Shown here: in pieces, positions 17,941 to 27,669 of the stretch
Position numbering within the stretch: the stretch's first letter is position 1
Layout of the letters: every line of letters begins with the position of its first letter
Assembly (NCBI RefSeq): GCF_001865995.1
Contig: NZ_MLQQ01000001.1
Span: 372,001-436,000 of the forward strand
Length of the DNA: 64,000 nt
Reading direction: 5' to 3'
Source of the DNA: Anaerobacillus arseniciselenatis
GTDB taxonomy: Bacteria; Bacillota; Bacilli; Bacillales; Anaerobacillaceae
The notes under the pieces: model-generated
What the model was told of the DNA's origin: nothing
The model's database searches: none
The model's input: only the letters and a program-made list of their open reading frames with translations
Position numbers and translations under genes: made by a program

Positions 17941-18309
17941 ATGGGCGATATTACGATCTTTGGAATTCCAGTCGCGTTAGGCACCATGCTTTATCAAGCG
18001 TTTATTTTTACCGTTCTCTTTTGGCTTCTTCACAAGCTGTGCTTCAAAAAAATTGTCGACGCATTAGAAAATCGGAAAAAGCATATCGAAAACCAACTTA
18101 CTGTCACTGAACAATATAAAGAAGAAGCAAAACAAAAATTAGAGGAACAAACGAAATTATTAGAAGAAACGAGACGTGAAGTATTGGAAATGCGTAAGAA
18201 GTGCAAGGAAGAAACGGAACAATTGCTTAAGAATGCCCGTGATGAAGCTTACCAAATTCGTGCTAAAGCGGTTGAAGAACAAAAAAAACGTTTAAATCAG
18301 GGGGCATAG
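17941..18309 (+). CDS. atpF: ATP synthase F0 subunit b, shortened
   Basis: A 122-residue protein. It opens like subunit b (I-PVALGTMLYQAFIFTVLFWLL), with one N-terminal membrane helix, then KKIVDALENRKKHIENQL and a long charged coiled coil. Normal b subunits have about 160-170 residues. This one stops where the C-terminal part that meets the delta subunit of F1 would begin. AAGGAGG lies upstream and it starts 21 bp after subunit a. It may form a dimeric stalk that cannot dock on F1 in the usual way. Confidence 0.88.
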   Translation: MGDITIFGIPVALGTMLYQAFIFTVLFWLLHKLCFKKIVDALENRKKHIENQLTVTEQYKEEAKQKLEEQTKLLEETRREVLEMRKKCKEETEQLLKNARDEAYQIRAKAVEEQKKRLNQGA

Positions 18310-18312
18310 AAG

Positions 18313-18768
18313 ATGAAGAGAACGATCATAAAGAAGCACGACAACTTCGAAGAGAAATTTGAATTTATCGATGAGGAAAAGTGGGTATATGTTCATTACT
18401 CAAGAGGTGAATATCAAAAAAAAGCCATGTTTTTGAAAAATAATGAGCAATCGATTGAGCATCATTTAGATGACTTCTTTAAGGAAAACAACGTAACCTT
18501 TCGAATGGAACATGAAATAAAAAAAGTACTTTATAAACAAAAACTGAACTTAGAAACGCTTTTAAAAGCTTCCTCATTACACTTAGGTATTGGGATTATG
18601 TTTGCTCTTTCTTGTATTATTGGTTTTAAATTAGGAACTCATTTTGACATGACTTATGGAAAATATCCTCTTTTTACACTCATCGGACTTTTCACTGGAA
18701 TAGGCTTAGCTAGTTTTACAGGTTATAAAATGATCAAAAAGTATATTATGCCTGATTTTAAGGATTAA
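18313..18768 (+). CDS. AtpZ-like two-helix membrane protein with extra N-terminal domain
   Basis: A 151-residue protein. The last 60 residues form two membrane helices with the ATPase_gene1/AtpZ pattern GFKLGTHFDMTYGKYPLFTLIG...GYKMIKK. AtpZ proteins are linked to Mg2+/Ca2+ supply and assembly of ATP synthase. The first 85 or so residues are soluble and charged, with no match I know; ordinary AtpZ proteins are only about 75-100 residues. It starts 3 bp after subunit b, so translation is probably coupled. Confidence 0.75.
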   Translation: MKRTIIKKHDNFEEKFEFIDEEKWVYVHYSRGEYQKKAMFLKNNEQSIEHHLDDFFKENNVTFRMEHEIKKVLYKQKLNLETLLKASSLHLGIGIMFALSCIIGFKLGTHFDMTYGKYPLFTLIGLFTGIGLASFTGYKMIKKYIMPDFKD

Positions 18769-18802
18769 CAAGCAGTTAGTCACCTTGAGGGGAGGGGCAT
18801 TC

Positions 18803-19255
18803 ATGTTCTGGTCGAAACGTAAAAAGAAAAAAAAGCAATATCCATTCATAGATGTTACCATTCAAGATGTCCGAAACGCAGTAATAACCTTTTCTGATAG
18901 ATTATCAAAAGGGGTGTTTACTACAATATTAGTGAACGAGGATAATAGCATTGATTTTGAACAACTTGCTCATATTATAGGGGGCATTCCTACGAAAAAT
19001 TTTTATATGTCAAAAGAAACCTTTGATATTTTTGAAGAGGAAGAAAAGGAAATACCAGCCACCCTAGATAGTGTTCAACGTGCTGTTGATGGGTATGTCA
19101 AACAGTTCAAACAGCCCCCCATTATTACCTTTGATCCAAATTTTCGAGTAAACTACCATGTTTTAATGCAAGAAGGTTTTCTCGATTTCCGTCCAGACAT
19201 TCCGTTGTACATTCATAAAGACGGTATGATCACACACATTAAACCTTCTAAATAA
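18803..19255 (+). CDS. DUF3939-like protein, last gene of the F0-like operon
   Basis: A 150-residue soluble protein with a very basic start (FWSKRKKKKKQYPF). It then has DVTIQDVRNAV, TTILVNEDNSIDFEQLA, IGGIPTKNFYMSKETFDIFEE and FRVNYHVLMQ. I recognise this as the Bacillus DUF3939 type from memory; no function is known. ATG 18803 has GGGGAGGGG upstream. Whether it works with the F0 proteins or is just co-transcribed is open. Confidence 0.7.
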   Translation: MFWSKRKKKKKQYPFIDVTIQDVRNAVITFSDRLSKGVFTTILVNEDNSIDFEQLAHIIGGIPTKNFYMSKETFDIFEEEEKEIPATLDSVQRAVDGYVKQFKQPPIITFDPNFRVNYHVLMQEGFLDFRPDIPLYIHKDGMITHIKPSK

Positions 19256-19258
19256 AAA

Positions 19259-19305
19259 TAGGCTGCCCCATAAGTGTCTGAAACTTTTTTTGGGTGGCCT
19301 CATTT
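19259..19305. terminator. Convergent terminator, family C type
   Basis: GGC-TGC-CCCA pairs with TGGG-TG-GCC around AAGTGTCTGAAACTTTTTT, where AAGT and ACTT add inner pairs. It resembles the flanks of the dispersed GTGTCAGACAC repeats. It lies between the F0-like operon and the convergent P-type ATPase. Confidence 0.65.
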
Positions 19306-19336
19306 GGTGCCTAACCATATCTATTCTGTAACAATA

Positions 19337-22009
19337 TCACTTTACAAACAGGCCTAATTTTCTTGTTATTACTTTCTCAACCTCCACGATCAATAAAATT
19401 ACTACCCCCATGATGATCGCAATGATCCAGTAATTGAAACTTATTGGTGCGGTACCAAATATTGTATTCATAAATGGAACGTAAATAAGCGCAACTTGTA
19501 AAACAATTAGGAAGCTTGAGACGACCCACACAGCTTTATTTGTAAAGAAATCTTTATTAAATGCAAAGTTTCGTTCACTTCTACAGTTGAATAAATAAAA
19601 CAATTGGAGAATCACAATCGTATGCAATGTAACGGTATTTACAACTGCTTGATCATAACCTTGATTATGAAGGTGGATGTTTAAAACGAGTGAAGCACCA
19701 CTAATCATTAAAGCAACAAATATAATTCTAAATATATAATAACCACTTAACAATGGGGTTTTCAGTTCTCTAGGTGGCCTTTCCATTGTTCCTTTTTCTA
19801 AACGTTCAAAGGCAAAAGCTAAAGATAAAGTAACAGAAATGACCATGTTCACCCATAAAATTTGGACTGGTGTTAGCGGCATCGCTATCCCAAACATAAT
19901 GCTTGCGATGATTAGAGAGGCTTGCGCACCATTTGTCGGGAGGATAAAAAGGATCGTTTTCTTTAAGTTATCATACACCCTTCTTCCTTCTTGGACAGCA
20001 TTTACAATCGTTTTAAAATTATCATCAACGAGAACCATTTGTGAAGCATCTTTAGCAACCTCAGTTCCTTTTATACCCATAGCAACACCGATATCTGCTC
20101 TTTTTAGTGCAGGTGCATCGTTAACACCGTCACCGGTCATTGCACAAATTTGACCTTTCTCTTGCAGGGCTTTCACTATTCTCAATTTATTATCTGGGCT
20201 AGTTCGAGCAAATATATCAAATTTCATAATTGCTTCTGCAAGCTCTTCATCGGACATTTGATCAATATCTTTACCTTCAAGTGCGGTTTCTCCATCGCCA
20301 ATTCCCATAACTTTTCCTATCGTCATCGCCGTACTTTTATGATCACCAGTAATCATTTTTACTTTTATTCCTGCTTTTTTACACTCTTCAATCGCTAAAA
20401 TCGCTTCTTCTCTAGGTGGATCCATAATGCCTGCTAAACCTAAAAGTTGAACACCCTCGGTTAAATGTTCATGATCAATAGTGGTCACACTTTGAGGCAC
20501 TTTTTTATAAGCTGCTCCGATAACTCTTTGACCAGTACTTGCGTATTTTTGTACTTTTTCTTCCCAATATGCTCGATCTGATGGCTCTAAGTCGGTCATA
20601 TCTAGCAAACGGTCAGGTGCTCCCTTTATATAAATCACTTTTTCATTATTTTGTTCAACTAATACAGCCATATATTTATATTCAGAATCAAAAGGGACCT
20701 TTGATTGTACCTTTAATTTTCCAACTTTTTCATCAGCCTTTTCGCTTAATGTAATGAGACAACCTTCTGTTGGATCACCATTTATCGTCCACTGGTTATT
20801 TTCCGTTTTACGTATACTAGCATCGTTACATGTTCTAAAGCACTTCAGCATCTCTTTTAGCAAATATTCTTGACTTAGCTTTATATGCGTTCCATTTTTC
20901 AAAATAGCTCCCTCAGGAGAATAACCCGTTCCTGTAACTTCGTACTCGGCACTTTCTGTCACAACTGATGTCACTGTCATTTCATTTTTGGTGAGTGTCC
21001 CCGTTTTATCTGAACAAATGACAGAGACCGCACCGAGCGTTTCAACAGAGGGGAGATTTCTAACGATTGCCTTTTTTCTAGCCAAATTTTGTACACCAAT
21101 TGCTAAAATAATCGAGACGATCGCCGGTAAACCTTCAGGTATCGCTGCTACTGCAAGCCCTATCACGGCAAGTAATAATTCTGCAGCATCGAAGCCTCTT
21201 ATAAAATAACCAAATGCATACATGAAAACCGCCGCAACTAAAATAACTAAAGATACCATTTTTCCGAATTTAGTTGTTTGTTTTATAAGAGGTGTTTTTA
21301 TTTCATCAACTTCTGAAAGCGATTTACTTATTTTACCTATTTCAGTATCTTTACCAGTCGCAGTTACAACCCCTACTCCTGTTCCTGCTGTCACTGCTGT
21401 TCCTGAAAAAGCCATATTAATTTGATCACCTAAAGCTGTTTTACCTTCAATTTTTTCTGAAACTTTCTTAACTGGTATCGATTCTCCTGTAAGAACAGCT
21501 TCCTCTATTCGTAAGTTTTCGCATTGCACGAGCCTCATATCTGCTGGTATCTTATCACCACTACTAACGATAACAATATCCCCAGGCACTAATTGTGAGG
21601 AGTCAACCTCCGTTCTCTCTCTATCCCTCAATATATTTGCCTTTAGTGACAATAAGTTTTTTATCGAGTTCAAAGCTTTTTCGGCTTTATTTTCTTGAAA
21701 AAAACCGATAAAGGCATTAATAATCACAACCATAAGAATAACAGCAGTATCAATATAATGACCAAGAATAATCGTTATTACAGCCGCAAATAGTAAAATA
21801 TAAATAAGTACATCATTAAAATGCTTTAAAAACCTTATTGCTAATGATTCTTTCTCTGGTTCTGGTAATTCATTATTCCCATACACATTAATTCTTTCGC
21901 TGACTTCTTCTTCAGTTAAACCATCATCAATAACTACTTCCAACTTCGATGCAACTTCCTCCACACTTAAGTTATACCACTCATTATTTTCGTAATCTTT
22001 ATTTTCCAT
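19337..22009 (-). CDS. Calcium-type P-type ATPase
   Basis: An 890-residue P2-type pump. It has an N-terminal cation-ATPase domain, TGES in the actuator domain, PEGLPA in the fourth transmembrane segment (the SERCA/PMR1 calcium site), the phosphorylated Asp in SDKTGTLTKNEMT, KGAPD in the nucleotide domain and TGDGVNDAPAL at the hinge. Six C-terminal segments follow (NMV..., ending KVITRKLGLF). The likely job is export of Ca2+ (or Mn2+) from the cell. ATG 22009 is chosen because AAAGGA precedes it; the upstream GTG would lie on that site. Confidence 0.93.
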   Translation of the reverse strand: MENKDYENNEWYNLSVEEVASKLEVVIDDGLTEEEVSERINVYGNNELPEPEKESLAIRFLKHFNDVLIYILLFAAVITIILGHYIDTAVILMVVIINAFIGFFQENKAEKALNSIKNLLSLKANILRDRERTEVDSSQLVPGDIVIVSSGDKIPADMRLVQCENLRIEEAVLTGESIPVKKVSEKIEGKTALGDQINMAFSGTAVTAGTGVGVVTATGKDTEIGKISKSLSEVDEIKTPLIKQTTKFGKMVSLVILVAAVFMYAFGYFIRGFDAAELLLAVIGLAVAAIPEGLPAIVSIILAIGVQNLARKKAIVRNLPSVETLGAVSVICSDKTGTLTKNEMTVTSVVTESAEYEVTGTGYSPEGAILKNGTHIKLSQEYLLKEMLKCFRTCNDASIRKTENNQWTINGDPTEGCLITLSEKADEKVGKLKVQSKVPFDSEYKYMAVLVEQNNEKVIYIKGAPDRLLDMTDLEPSDRAYWEEKVQKYASTGQRVIGAAYKKVPQSVTTIDHEHLTEGVQLLGLAGIMDPPREEAILAIEECKKAGIKVKMITGDHKSTAMTIGKVMGIGDGETALEGKDIDQMSDEELAEAIMKFDIFARTSPDNKLRIVKALQEKGQICAMTGDGVNDAPALKRADIGVAMGIKGTEVAKDASQMVLVDDNFKTIVNAVQEGRRVYDNLKKTILFILPTNGAQASLIIASIMFGIAMPLTPVQILWVNMVISVTLSLAFAFERLEKGTMERPPRELKTPLLSGYYIFRIIFVALMISGASLVLNIHLHNQGYDQAVVNTVTLHTIVILQLFYLFNCRSERNFAFNKDFFTNKAVWVVSSFLIVLQVALIYVPFMNTIFGTAPISFNYWIIAIIMGVVILLIVEVEKVITRKLGLFVK

Positions 22010-22200
22010 AAAATTCAGTCCTTTCACTTTGGCTGGAAGGGCAGTTCCTGAAGTGAATCCTATAATTAATATATGATGCGATTAATGAGTAGTTTTCGAA
22101 ATGTATGACTAACTTGTGAAAAAGGTCTCATATTTAAAAAGTTTACCTTTTCACCAAGAAGAAGTTTATTTAAAACTATCGATGATCTGATGATAAATTC

Positions 22201-22320
22201 AATAAATTTCATAATTCTTTTTTCCCCACTAAGATCAATATATAGTTGCGTCAAAACCATTCGCACACTATATATTGCACGATGTGGCTCATTTTTGGTA
22301 ATTATGAAATTCACTCAATT
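22201..22320. repeat. Family B MITE-like element, copy B3
   Basis: This starts AATAAATTTCATAATTC and ends GGTAATTATGAAATTCACTCAATT. The centre has AATATATAGTTGCG and an inverse GCACACTATATATTGC. It is nearly the same as copy B5. It lies in the gap between the P-type ATPase promoter and the hyp terminator; the rest of 22010-22389 holds no gene. Confidence 0.85.
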
Positions 22321-22330
22321 GTGATAATAC

Positions 22331-22360
22331 AAAAAACGCCATAGGGCTACCCATGGCGAA
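22331..22360 (-). terminator. Terminator of the hydrogenase/hyp operon
   Basis: On the minus strand CGCCATGGG pairs with CCCTATGGCG around TAG, and six T follow. It lies 30 bp after the hypE stop. Confidence 0.9.
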
Positions 22361-22389
22361 GATTATGAAGCATTCAATTATTAATGAAA

Positions 22390-23394
22390 TCAACAAATTC
22401 TCGGTAATTGCATCCCGGCAAGACGGTTTAAGCGACGGCGACTGCCTAACAACATTTTCAAAAATAATCTACCATTAGTTTCAACTTCGCTTACACGTCC
22501 AATCGTTGTTGCCTCGCGACCAATGTCAAATTTTTTTAGCACAGCTAACACCTTTTCTTCATCTTCTTTGGCAACAATTAATAGCAATTTACCTTCATTT
22601 GCTAAATACAGTGGATCGAAACCTAATATATCACATGCTCCTTCTACTTCCTCTTTTACTGGTAAGGCATCTTCATTAATCTCGATTGTCACATTAAAAT
22701 CTTCACAAATCTCAACGAGTGTTGTTGCCACGCCACCTCTAGTGGGATCGCGCATCATTTTCACTCGACTAGACACGTTTAAAACTTCACTTGTAAGATC
22801 ATTTAAAGAGGCACAATCGCTGTTAAGTTCAGTAACTAATCCGAGTTCACCTCTCGCACTTAAAATTGATATGCCGTGATCACCAATCGTCCCACTAATA
22901 ATTATCACATCTTGTTTATCAATCGTTTTCGGTAACATTTCTTCAGTATTTATGACACCAATTCCTGTCGTATTAATAAAGATCCCATCAACACTACCTC
23001 GTTCAACGACTTTTGTGTCTCCACTAACGATTCTAACGTTTGCCTTCTTTGCTTCTTCGGCCATTGAAGAGACAATTTTCTGTAGTTGTGGAATCGAAAA
23101 TCCCTCCTCAATAATAAAAGCAACCGTAATATATAATGGAGTAGCCCCACTAACTGCAAGATCATTAACCGTACCACAAATCGCTAGTTTGCCAATATTA
23201 CCTCCACGAAAAAAAGTTGGTTTAATGACAAAGCTATCCGTAGAGATCGTTAACTTTTCTTGAGGTATATGCAGTATGGCAGCATCTAGTTTTGCTTGAT
23301 CATGATGACCAAAAGTTGTTATAAAAACATTTTGAATAAGTTGGTGCGCGAGTTCACCACCATCTCCATGGGCAAGACTAATTTTTTCTACCAT
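22390..23394 (-). CDS. hypE: HypE, carbamoyl dehydratase for the hydrogenase CN ligands
   Basis: A 334-residue PurM/SelD-fold protein. It dehydrates the thiocarbamate placed on its own C-terminal Cys by HypF and passes cyanide to Fe on HypCD. The start AHGDGGE and the inner NDLAVSGATP and MRDPTRGGVATTL motifs are clear. The protein ends in LPRIC, the family's catalytic Cys tail. This tail and the genes around it separate it from the related SelD. ATG 23394 has GGAGGAA upstream. It is the last gene of the operon. Confidence 0.96.
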   Translation of the reverse strand: MVEKISLAHGDGGELAHQLIQNVFITTFGHHDQAKLDAAILHIPQEKLTISTDSFVIKPTFFRGGNIGKLAICGTVNDLAVSGATPLYITVAFIIEEGFSIPQLQKIVSSMAEEAKKANVRIVSGDTKVVERGSVDGIFINTTGIGVINTEEMLPKTIDKQDVIIISGTIGDHGISILSARGELGLVTELNSDCASLNDLTSEVLNVSSRVKMMRDPTRGGVATTLVEICEDFNVTIEINEDALPVKEEVEGACDILGFDPLYLANEGKLLLIVAKEDEEKVLAVLKKFDIGREATTIGRVSEVETNGRLFLKMLLGSRRRLNRLAGMQLPRIC

Positions 23395-23396
23395 TA

Positions 23397-24506
23397 TTAT
23401 TCCTCCCTCAAATATTGATACGATGCTGCACAACTTCCTTCACTCGAAACCATACAAGGTCCGATCGGATTAACAGGTGTACAAGCTTTAGCGAATAAGT
23501 TACATTCCTCAGGTGGTATTAACCCTCTAATAATCTCACCACAGCGACATCTTGTTGGTTTCGGTTCACCTGCTTTAATATCAAAACGGGATTTCGCATT
23601 TAAGTGAATGAATTGGTCACGAATATCTAAACCACTATTTTCGATCACTCCAATACCACGCCAAGCTTCATCACAAACTTGAAAGTACTGATCGATCATA
23701 AGTTGAGCTTGACGATTCCCCTCATCACGAACGACATGTTGGTGCGAATTGATGATCTCAGGGTTTTCATTTAATAATAGTTCGATAGACTTATAAATTC
23801 CACTTAAAAGCTCTGCAGGTTCAAAACCACAAATCACTCCTGGAACACGATATTCATCCACTAAATATTGATAATGATATTTTCCTAGAACAATTGAAAC
23901 GTGACCAGGAAGCAATAAACCGTCGACTTGAACATCTCCTTCGTTTAGTAATTTTCTTAATATCGGTTCAACTAACTTCGTAGTCACCCACATTGAAAAA
24001 TTCGTTACCCTTTCATCATCAGCTTTTTTTAATGCTACAGCTAATACAGGAATCGTTGTTTCAAAGCCTATCCCTAAAAAAACAACCTGTTTATCGGGGT
24101 TTTCTTTGGCAATTTCTACAGCATCACAAGGAGAATAAACGACTCTCACATCTCTCCCGTCTGTTTTCGCATCTATTAATGCTCGGTTTGTTCCTGGGAC
24201 ACGCACCATGTCTCCGAACGTGCAAATAATTCGTTCATCGCTTTCGGCTAATTGAATCATAGCATCTATTGATTTTTGATCAGTGACACAAACTGGGCAA
24301 CCAGGTCCTGAAATTAATTTTACTTTTCCAGCGAGTAACTTTTTCACTCCCGTTTTTGCGACCGCCATCGTGTGTGAGCCACACACTTCCATTAATGCCG
24401 GCTCACGACCAAATTTCTCTTTATATTCTCCCGCTTTTTGCTCGATTTGTTTCAGTAGTGCTTGACTGATCGTACTACTAGAAAACTGTTTAAGCGTCTC
24501 GATCAT
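23397..24506 (-). CDS. hypD: HypD, Fe(CN)2CO scaffold protein
   Basis: A 369-residue iron-sulfur protein that, with HypC, assembles the Fe(CN)2CO group of [NiFe] hydrogenase. Visible signatures are ALMEVCGSHTMAV, SGPGCPVCVT, the GFETT segment, LPGHVS and the cysteine-rich C-terminus (CRCGEI...C..FAKACTP..PIGPCMVSSEGSC). ATG 24506 overlaps the end of hypC by 17 bp and has GGAGGAAG upstream. Only 2 bp separate its stop from the hypE start. Confidence 0.96.
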   Translation of the reverse strand: MIETLKQFSSSTISQALLKQIEQKAGEYKEKFGREPALMEVCGSHTMAVAKTGVKKLLAGKVKLISGPGCPVCVTDQKSIDAMIQLAESDERIICTFGDMVRVPGTNRALIDAKTDGRDVRVVYSPCDAVEIAKENPDKQVVFLGIGFETTIPVLAVALKKADDERVTNFSMWVTTKLVEPILRKLLNEGDVQVDGLLLPGHVSIVLGKYHYQYLVDEYRVPGVICGFEPAELLSGIYKSIELLLNENPEIINSHQHVVRDEGNRQAQLMIDQYFQVCDEAWRGIGVIENSGLDIRDQFIHLNAKSRFDIKAGEPKPTRCRCGEIIRGLIPPEECNLFAKACTPVNPIGPCMVSSEGSCAASYQYLREE

Positions 24507-24714
24507 TGACCATCTTCCTCCATTCTTCAATACTTGCTTTCGCATACTCTTCGTCAACAATCGACATCGCCTGTCCTGCATGAACAATCACATAATCATC
24601 TAACTTTACTTCAGGAATAAAAATAATTCCAACCGTCATTTTTGAGCCCATCACATCAACGACCGCTGAATACTCATCAACTTTTATAATTTTTGCTGGT
24701 ACTCCTACACACAT
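24490..24714 (-). CDS. hypC: HypC, hydrogenase assembly chaperone
   Basis: A 74-residue OB-fold protein. It starts MCVGVPAKI, and Cys2 (exposed after Met removal) carries the Fe group from HypD to the immature large subunit. V-V-D-V-MGSKMTVGI and the Asp/Tyr-Val-HAG-A (DDYVIVHAGQAMSIVDEEYA) stretch are as in HypC/HupF. It lies 5 bp after hypF and overlaps hypD. Confidence 0.96.
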   Translation of the reverse strand: MCVGVPAKIIKVDEYSAVVDVMGSKMTVGIIFIPEVKLDDYVIVHAGQAMSIVDEEYAKASIEEWRKMVNDRDA

Positions 24715-24719
24715 GTGTG

Positions 24720-27026
24720 TTACTCCCCCTTCTTGTTCGTTGTTTGAGCGCTTGCTATGACTAACTGACCTAATGAAACTCCACCATCATTGCACGGTAC
24801 TTTTTTATGTGTAAAAACTTCAAAACCATTCTCTTTTAATAGCCTCACAAGATGATAAAAAAGGAAGCGATTATGAAAGCTACCACCTGATAAAACGACT
24901 TGTTTATTTAGATACGGCCTTTGTTCAAATGCTTTCATAAGTAAACCTAGACACATTTCTACAATAGTACGGTGAAACTTTTGTACAATTCGTTTTTGTT
25001 CAGTTCTTTTCTGAATATCTTCCAATAACTCTACTACCATTTCTTTAAGCGAAATTTCTAATAAGCCGCCGTTCTCAATAACACTAAATTGATAGTAATC
25101 GTTAACCCACTCTGTTTCATCGGTTAATTCCGATAAACGAATCGCCGCCTCACCGTCATGCGTAGATATATCACAAATTTTTAATAAAGCACTAACAGCA
25201 TCAAATAACCTACCGCATGTTCCAGCAAGTGGACTATTAAGGTTTTGTTTCAACATTCGTTGAATGGTCTCAATTTCTGATTTCTTGTAAGGAAAAAGTT
25301 TTTGTAAATGACATAAACCACCCTCACAGTGGGATAGCACCAAACTGATGGCGTTGCGCCAAGGTTCTTTTACCGCCTTTTCTCCACCTGGTAATGGGTA
25401 ATATGACATATGACCTAATCGTTCATAACTAAGGGCATCACCGTACAAAAGTTCAAATCCCCAAATATTCCCATCATCACCATAGCCTGTTCCATCTAAA
25501 ATAATGCCAAAACAAGCCTCTTTTATCTGATTATCAACCATACAAGAAACGTGGTGAGCATGATGATGCTGCACTTTAATAATGCGATTACATTCCATCT
25601 CACTTGCCAACGAAGTAGTTTCATAATTGGGGTGCTTGTCAACAGCAATGACTTCATGCTTTATCCCTACCCACTTCATTAAATGTTTAAGTTCATGTAA
25701 AAAATGATCCGTTACTTCGACACTTCCCATATCCCCTATGTGCGGCCCAATAAAAATTTGCTCACCTCGACCTATTGCAAACGTATTTTTTTGCTGAGGA
25801 CCTAATGCTACAATTCCATTTATATTAGTATCTATAAAAAAAGGGTCTGGTACGTATCCCCTTGCTCGCCTAAAAAACTGAAGCTCATTATTTACGATTT
25901 GAACAACGGAATCATCAAGTGGATGCTCTATTTCTCTATCGGAAGTTAAAATAAAGTCAGCAATTCCTCTTAAATATGAAAATATTTCATTATCTTGATA
26001 TAACATTGGTAATCCTGACGGGTTAGCGCTCGTCATGATTAACACTTCGTAATCAGCCTTCATAAAAAGCAATTTGTGTAGCGGTGTATAAGGTAACATT
26101 ACACCAATCGTTTTCATCCCTGGAGCAACACACTCTGGGATCAATTGATGATTATTTTTTTTAACGACGACAATTGGCGATTCCGGAGAGTCGAGTAAGT
26201 GCTTTTCAGCCTCCGATAAATTCGTTATTTCTTCGATCGTATTACGTTCATTAGCCATAACTGCAAGCGGGCGCTTCGGACGTTTTTTCCTATTTCTTAG
26301 TTCTCTAACAGCAGTTTCATTCGTTGCATCACAAGCAAGGTGAAAGCCACCGATCCCTTTGATCGCGACAATTGCTCCTTTCGCTAGTAGACATTTACAC
26401 TGCTCTAAAGCACTTTCTCCTGTGGTGACCACAGTCCCTTCCATTGAAAGTAACGATAACTTCGGACCACAGCTCGGACAAGCAATTGGCTGAGCATGGT
26501 GACGACGATCAAGGGGGTCTTCATACTCTTCTTTACAATCTGGGCACATTTTAAATTTCTCCATCGTCGTAAAGGGACGATCATAAGGTAACGCTTTTAT
26601 GATCGTGTACCTCGGCCCACACTCGGTGCAATTAATAAATGGATAGTTATAACGAAAATCAGATTCATCCGTCATTTCTGCGATACAAGCTGGGCAAACA
26701 CTGGCATCTACAGGGATGACAAGTGAAGATTTTCCTTTACGGTCACTTTCTATAATGGTGAAAGTTTGATAATTTTCAAACATTGCAGTAGCTTCTACCT
26801 GTACATGATCGATTCTTGCTAAGCGTGGCTGATTATTTTGTAGCTGTTCGATAAAACTATGGAGGTTAGCGGCAGTCCCTTCTGCTACAATGTTCACCCC
26901 ATCCATATTGTTTTGAACCGTTCCTTTAATGGAGTACTTTTTTGCAATCGAAAATACAAAGGGGCGAAATCCAACTCCTTGAACACGCCCTTTCACTACA
27001 ATTTTGACAGCTTTATCGAGTTTCAT
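24720..27026 (-). CDS. hypF: HypF, carbamoyltransferase
   Basis: A 768-residue enzyme that makes carbamoyl-adenylate from carbamoyl phosphate and loads HypE. The domains run in the usual order: acylphosphatase (GRVQGVGFRPFVF, residues 10-25), two zinc fingers with paired CxxC (CPACIAEM..CTECGPR, then CPDC and CPSC), a YrdC-like part (IKGIGGFHLACDA), and a Kae1-like C-terminal part with HHHAH-V-S and SGGSFHNRF. The ATG at 27026 overlaps hypB by 14 bp. Confidence 0.96.
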   Translation of the reverse strand: MKLDKAVKIVVKGRVQGVGFRPFVFSIAKKYSIKGTVQNNMDGVNIVAEGTAANLHSFIEQLQNNQPRLARIDHVQVEATAMFENYQTFTIIESDRKGKSSLVIPVDASVCPACIAEMTDESDFRYNYPFINCTECGPRYTIIKALPYDRPFTTMEKFKMCPDCKEEYEDPLDRRHHAQPIACPSCGPKLSLLSMEGTVVTTGESALEQCKCLLAKGAIVAIKGIGGFHLACDATNETAVRELRNRKKRPKRPLAVMANERNTIEEITNLSEAEKHLLDSPESPIVVVKKNNHQLIPECVAPGMKTIGVMLPYTPLHKLLFMKADYEVLIMTSANPSGLPMLYQDNEIFSYLRGIADFILTSDREIEHPLDDSVVQIVNNELQFFRRARGYVPDPFFIDTNINGIVALGPQQKNTFAIGRGEQIFIGPHIGDMGSVEVTDHFLHELKHLMKWVGIKHEVIAVDKHPNYETTSLASEMECNRIIKVQHHHAHHVSCMVDNQIKEACFGIILDGTGYGDDGNIWGFELLYGDALSYERLGHMSYYPLPGGEKAVKEPWRNAISLVLSHCEGGLCHLQKLFPYKKSEIETIQRMLKQNLNSPLAGTCGRLFDAVSALLKICDISTHDGEAAIRLSELTDETEWVNDYYQFSVIENGGLLEISLKEMVVELLEDIQKRTEQKRIVQKFHRTIVEMCLGLLMKAFEQRPYLNKQVVLSGGSFHNRFLFYHLVRLLKENGFEVFTHKKVPCNDGGVSLGQLVIASAQTTNKKGE

Positions 27027-27663
27027 AAGCCTCTTTAATCCAACTAACCCAAGCTTCAACTCCCTCACCAGTTGTCGCTGATATGTTCATTAGCTTTGAA
27101 TGTGGATTAATACCCTTTAAATCCTTTATCGCAGTATCAACATCAAAATTTAAATAAGGAAGTAAATCTATTTTATTTAAAAGTACGAGCTCTGTGCGCC
27201 GAAACATGACCGGATATTTAGGGATTTTATCGTTCCCTTCAGGAACACTTAAAATGGCGACTTTATGTTTTTGACCGAGGTCATACCCCGAAGGACAAAC
27301 TAAGTTTCCAACATTTTCGATAAATAAAATATCTATCTCTTCTAAATTGAAGTTTGGAATCGTTTTAGCTACCATTCTTGCATCTAAATGGCAACCACCG
27401 TTTGTATTAATTTGGACCGCACGAGCTCCTGCAGCGCGTATACGATCTGCATCTATTTCTGTCGCTAAATCACCTTCAATGACACCAATTTTATAGTCAT
27501 TGGCTAGTTCTTGAATCGTTCTTTCTAATAATGTTGTTTTTCCAGCACCAGGTGAACTCATCAAATTAATAACAAGTGTCTTGCTTTTTATAAATTCGTC
27601 TCTCAAAAAAGCGGCGGCACTATTGTTGTCGGCTAATACATCTTCATTTAACGTAATTTTCAT
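27013..27663 (-). CDS. hypB: HypB, GTPase for nickel insertion
   Basis: A 216-residue G3E GTPase. P-loop SSPGAGKTTLLE, switch region EGDLATEIDADRIR, NTNGGCHLDA (metal-binding Cys-His), ENVGNLVCPS and NKIDLLPY are visible. The N-terminus lacks the His-rich nickel store and the CxxCGC motif of other HypB proteins, so nickel must come directly from HypA or a transporter. It starts 6 bp after hypA. Confidence 0.96.
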   Translation of the reverse strand: MKITLNEDVLADNNSAAAFLRDEFIKSKTLVINLMSSPGAGKTTLLERTIQELANDYKIGVIEGDLATEIDADRIRAAGARAVQINTNGGCHLDARMVAKTIPNFNLEEIDILFIENVGNLVCPSGYDLGQKHKVAILSVPEGNDKIPKYPVMFRRTELVLLNKIDLLPYLNFDVDTAIKDLKGINPHSKLMNISATTGEGVEAWVSWIKEAYETR

Positions 27664-27669
27664 ATTTTT

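Noticed and set aside
22390..23394. Selenophosphate synthetase (SelD) that would supply the Sec system
   Set aside because: The protein is in the same superfamily but ends in the HypE tail LPRIC and lies in the hyp operon.
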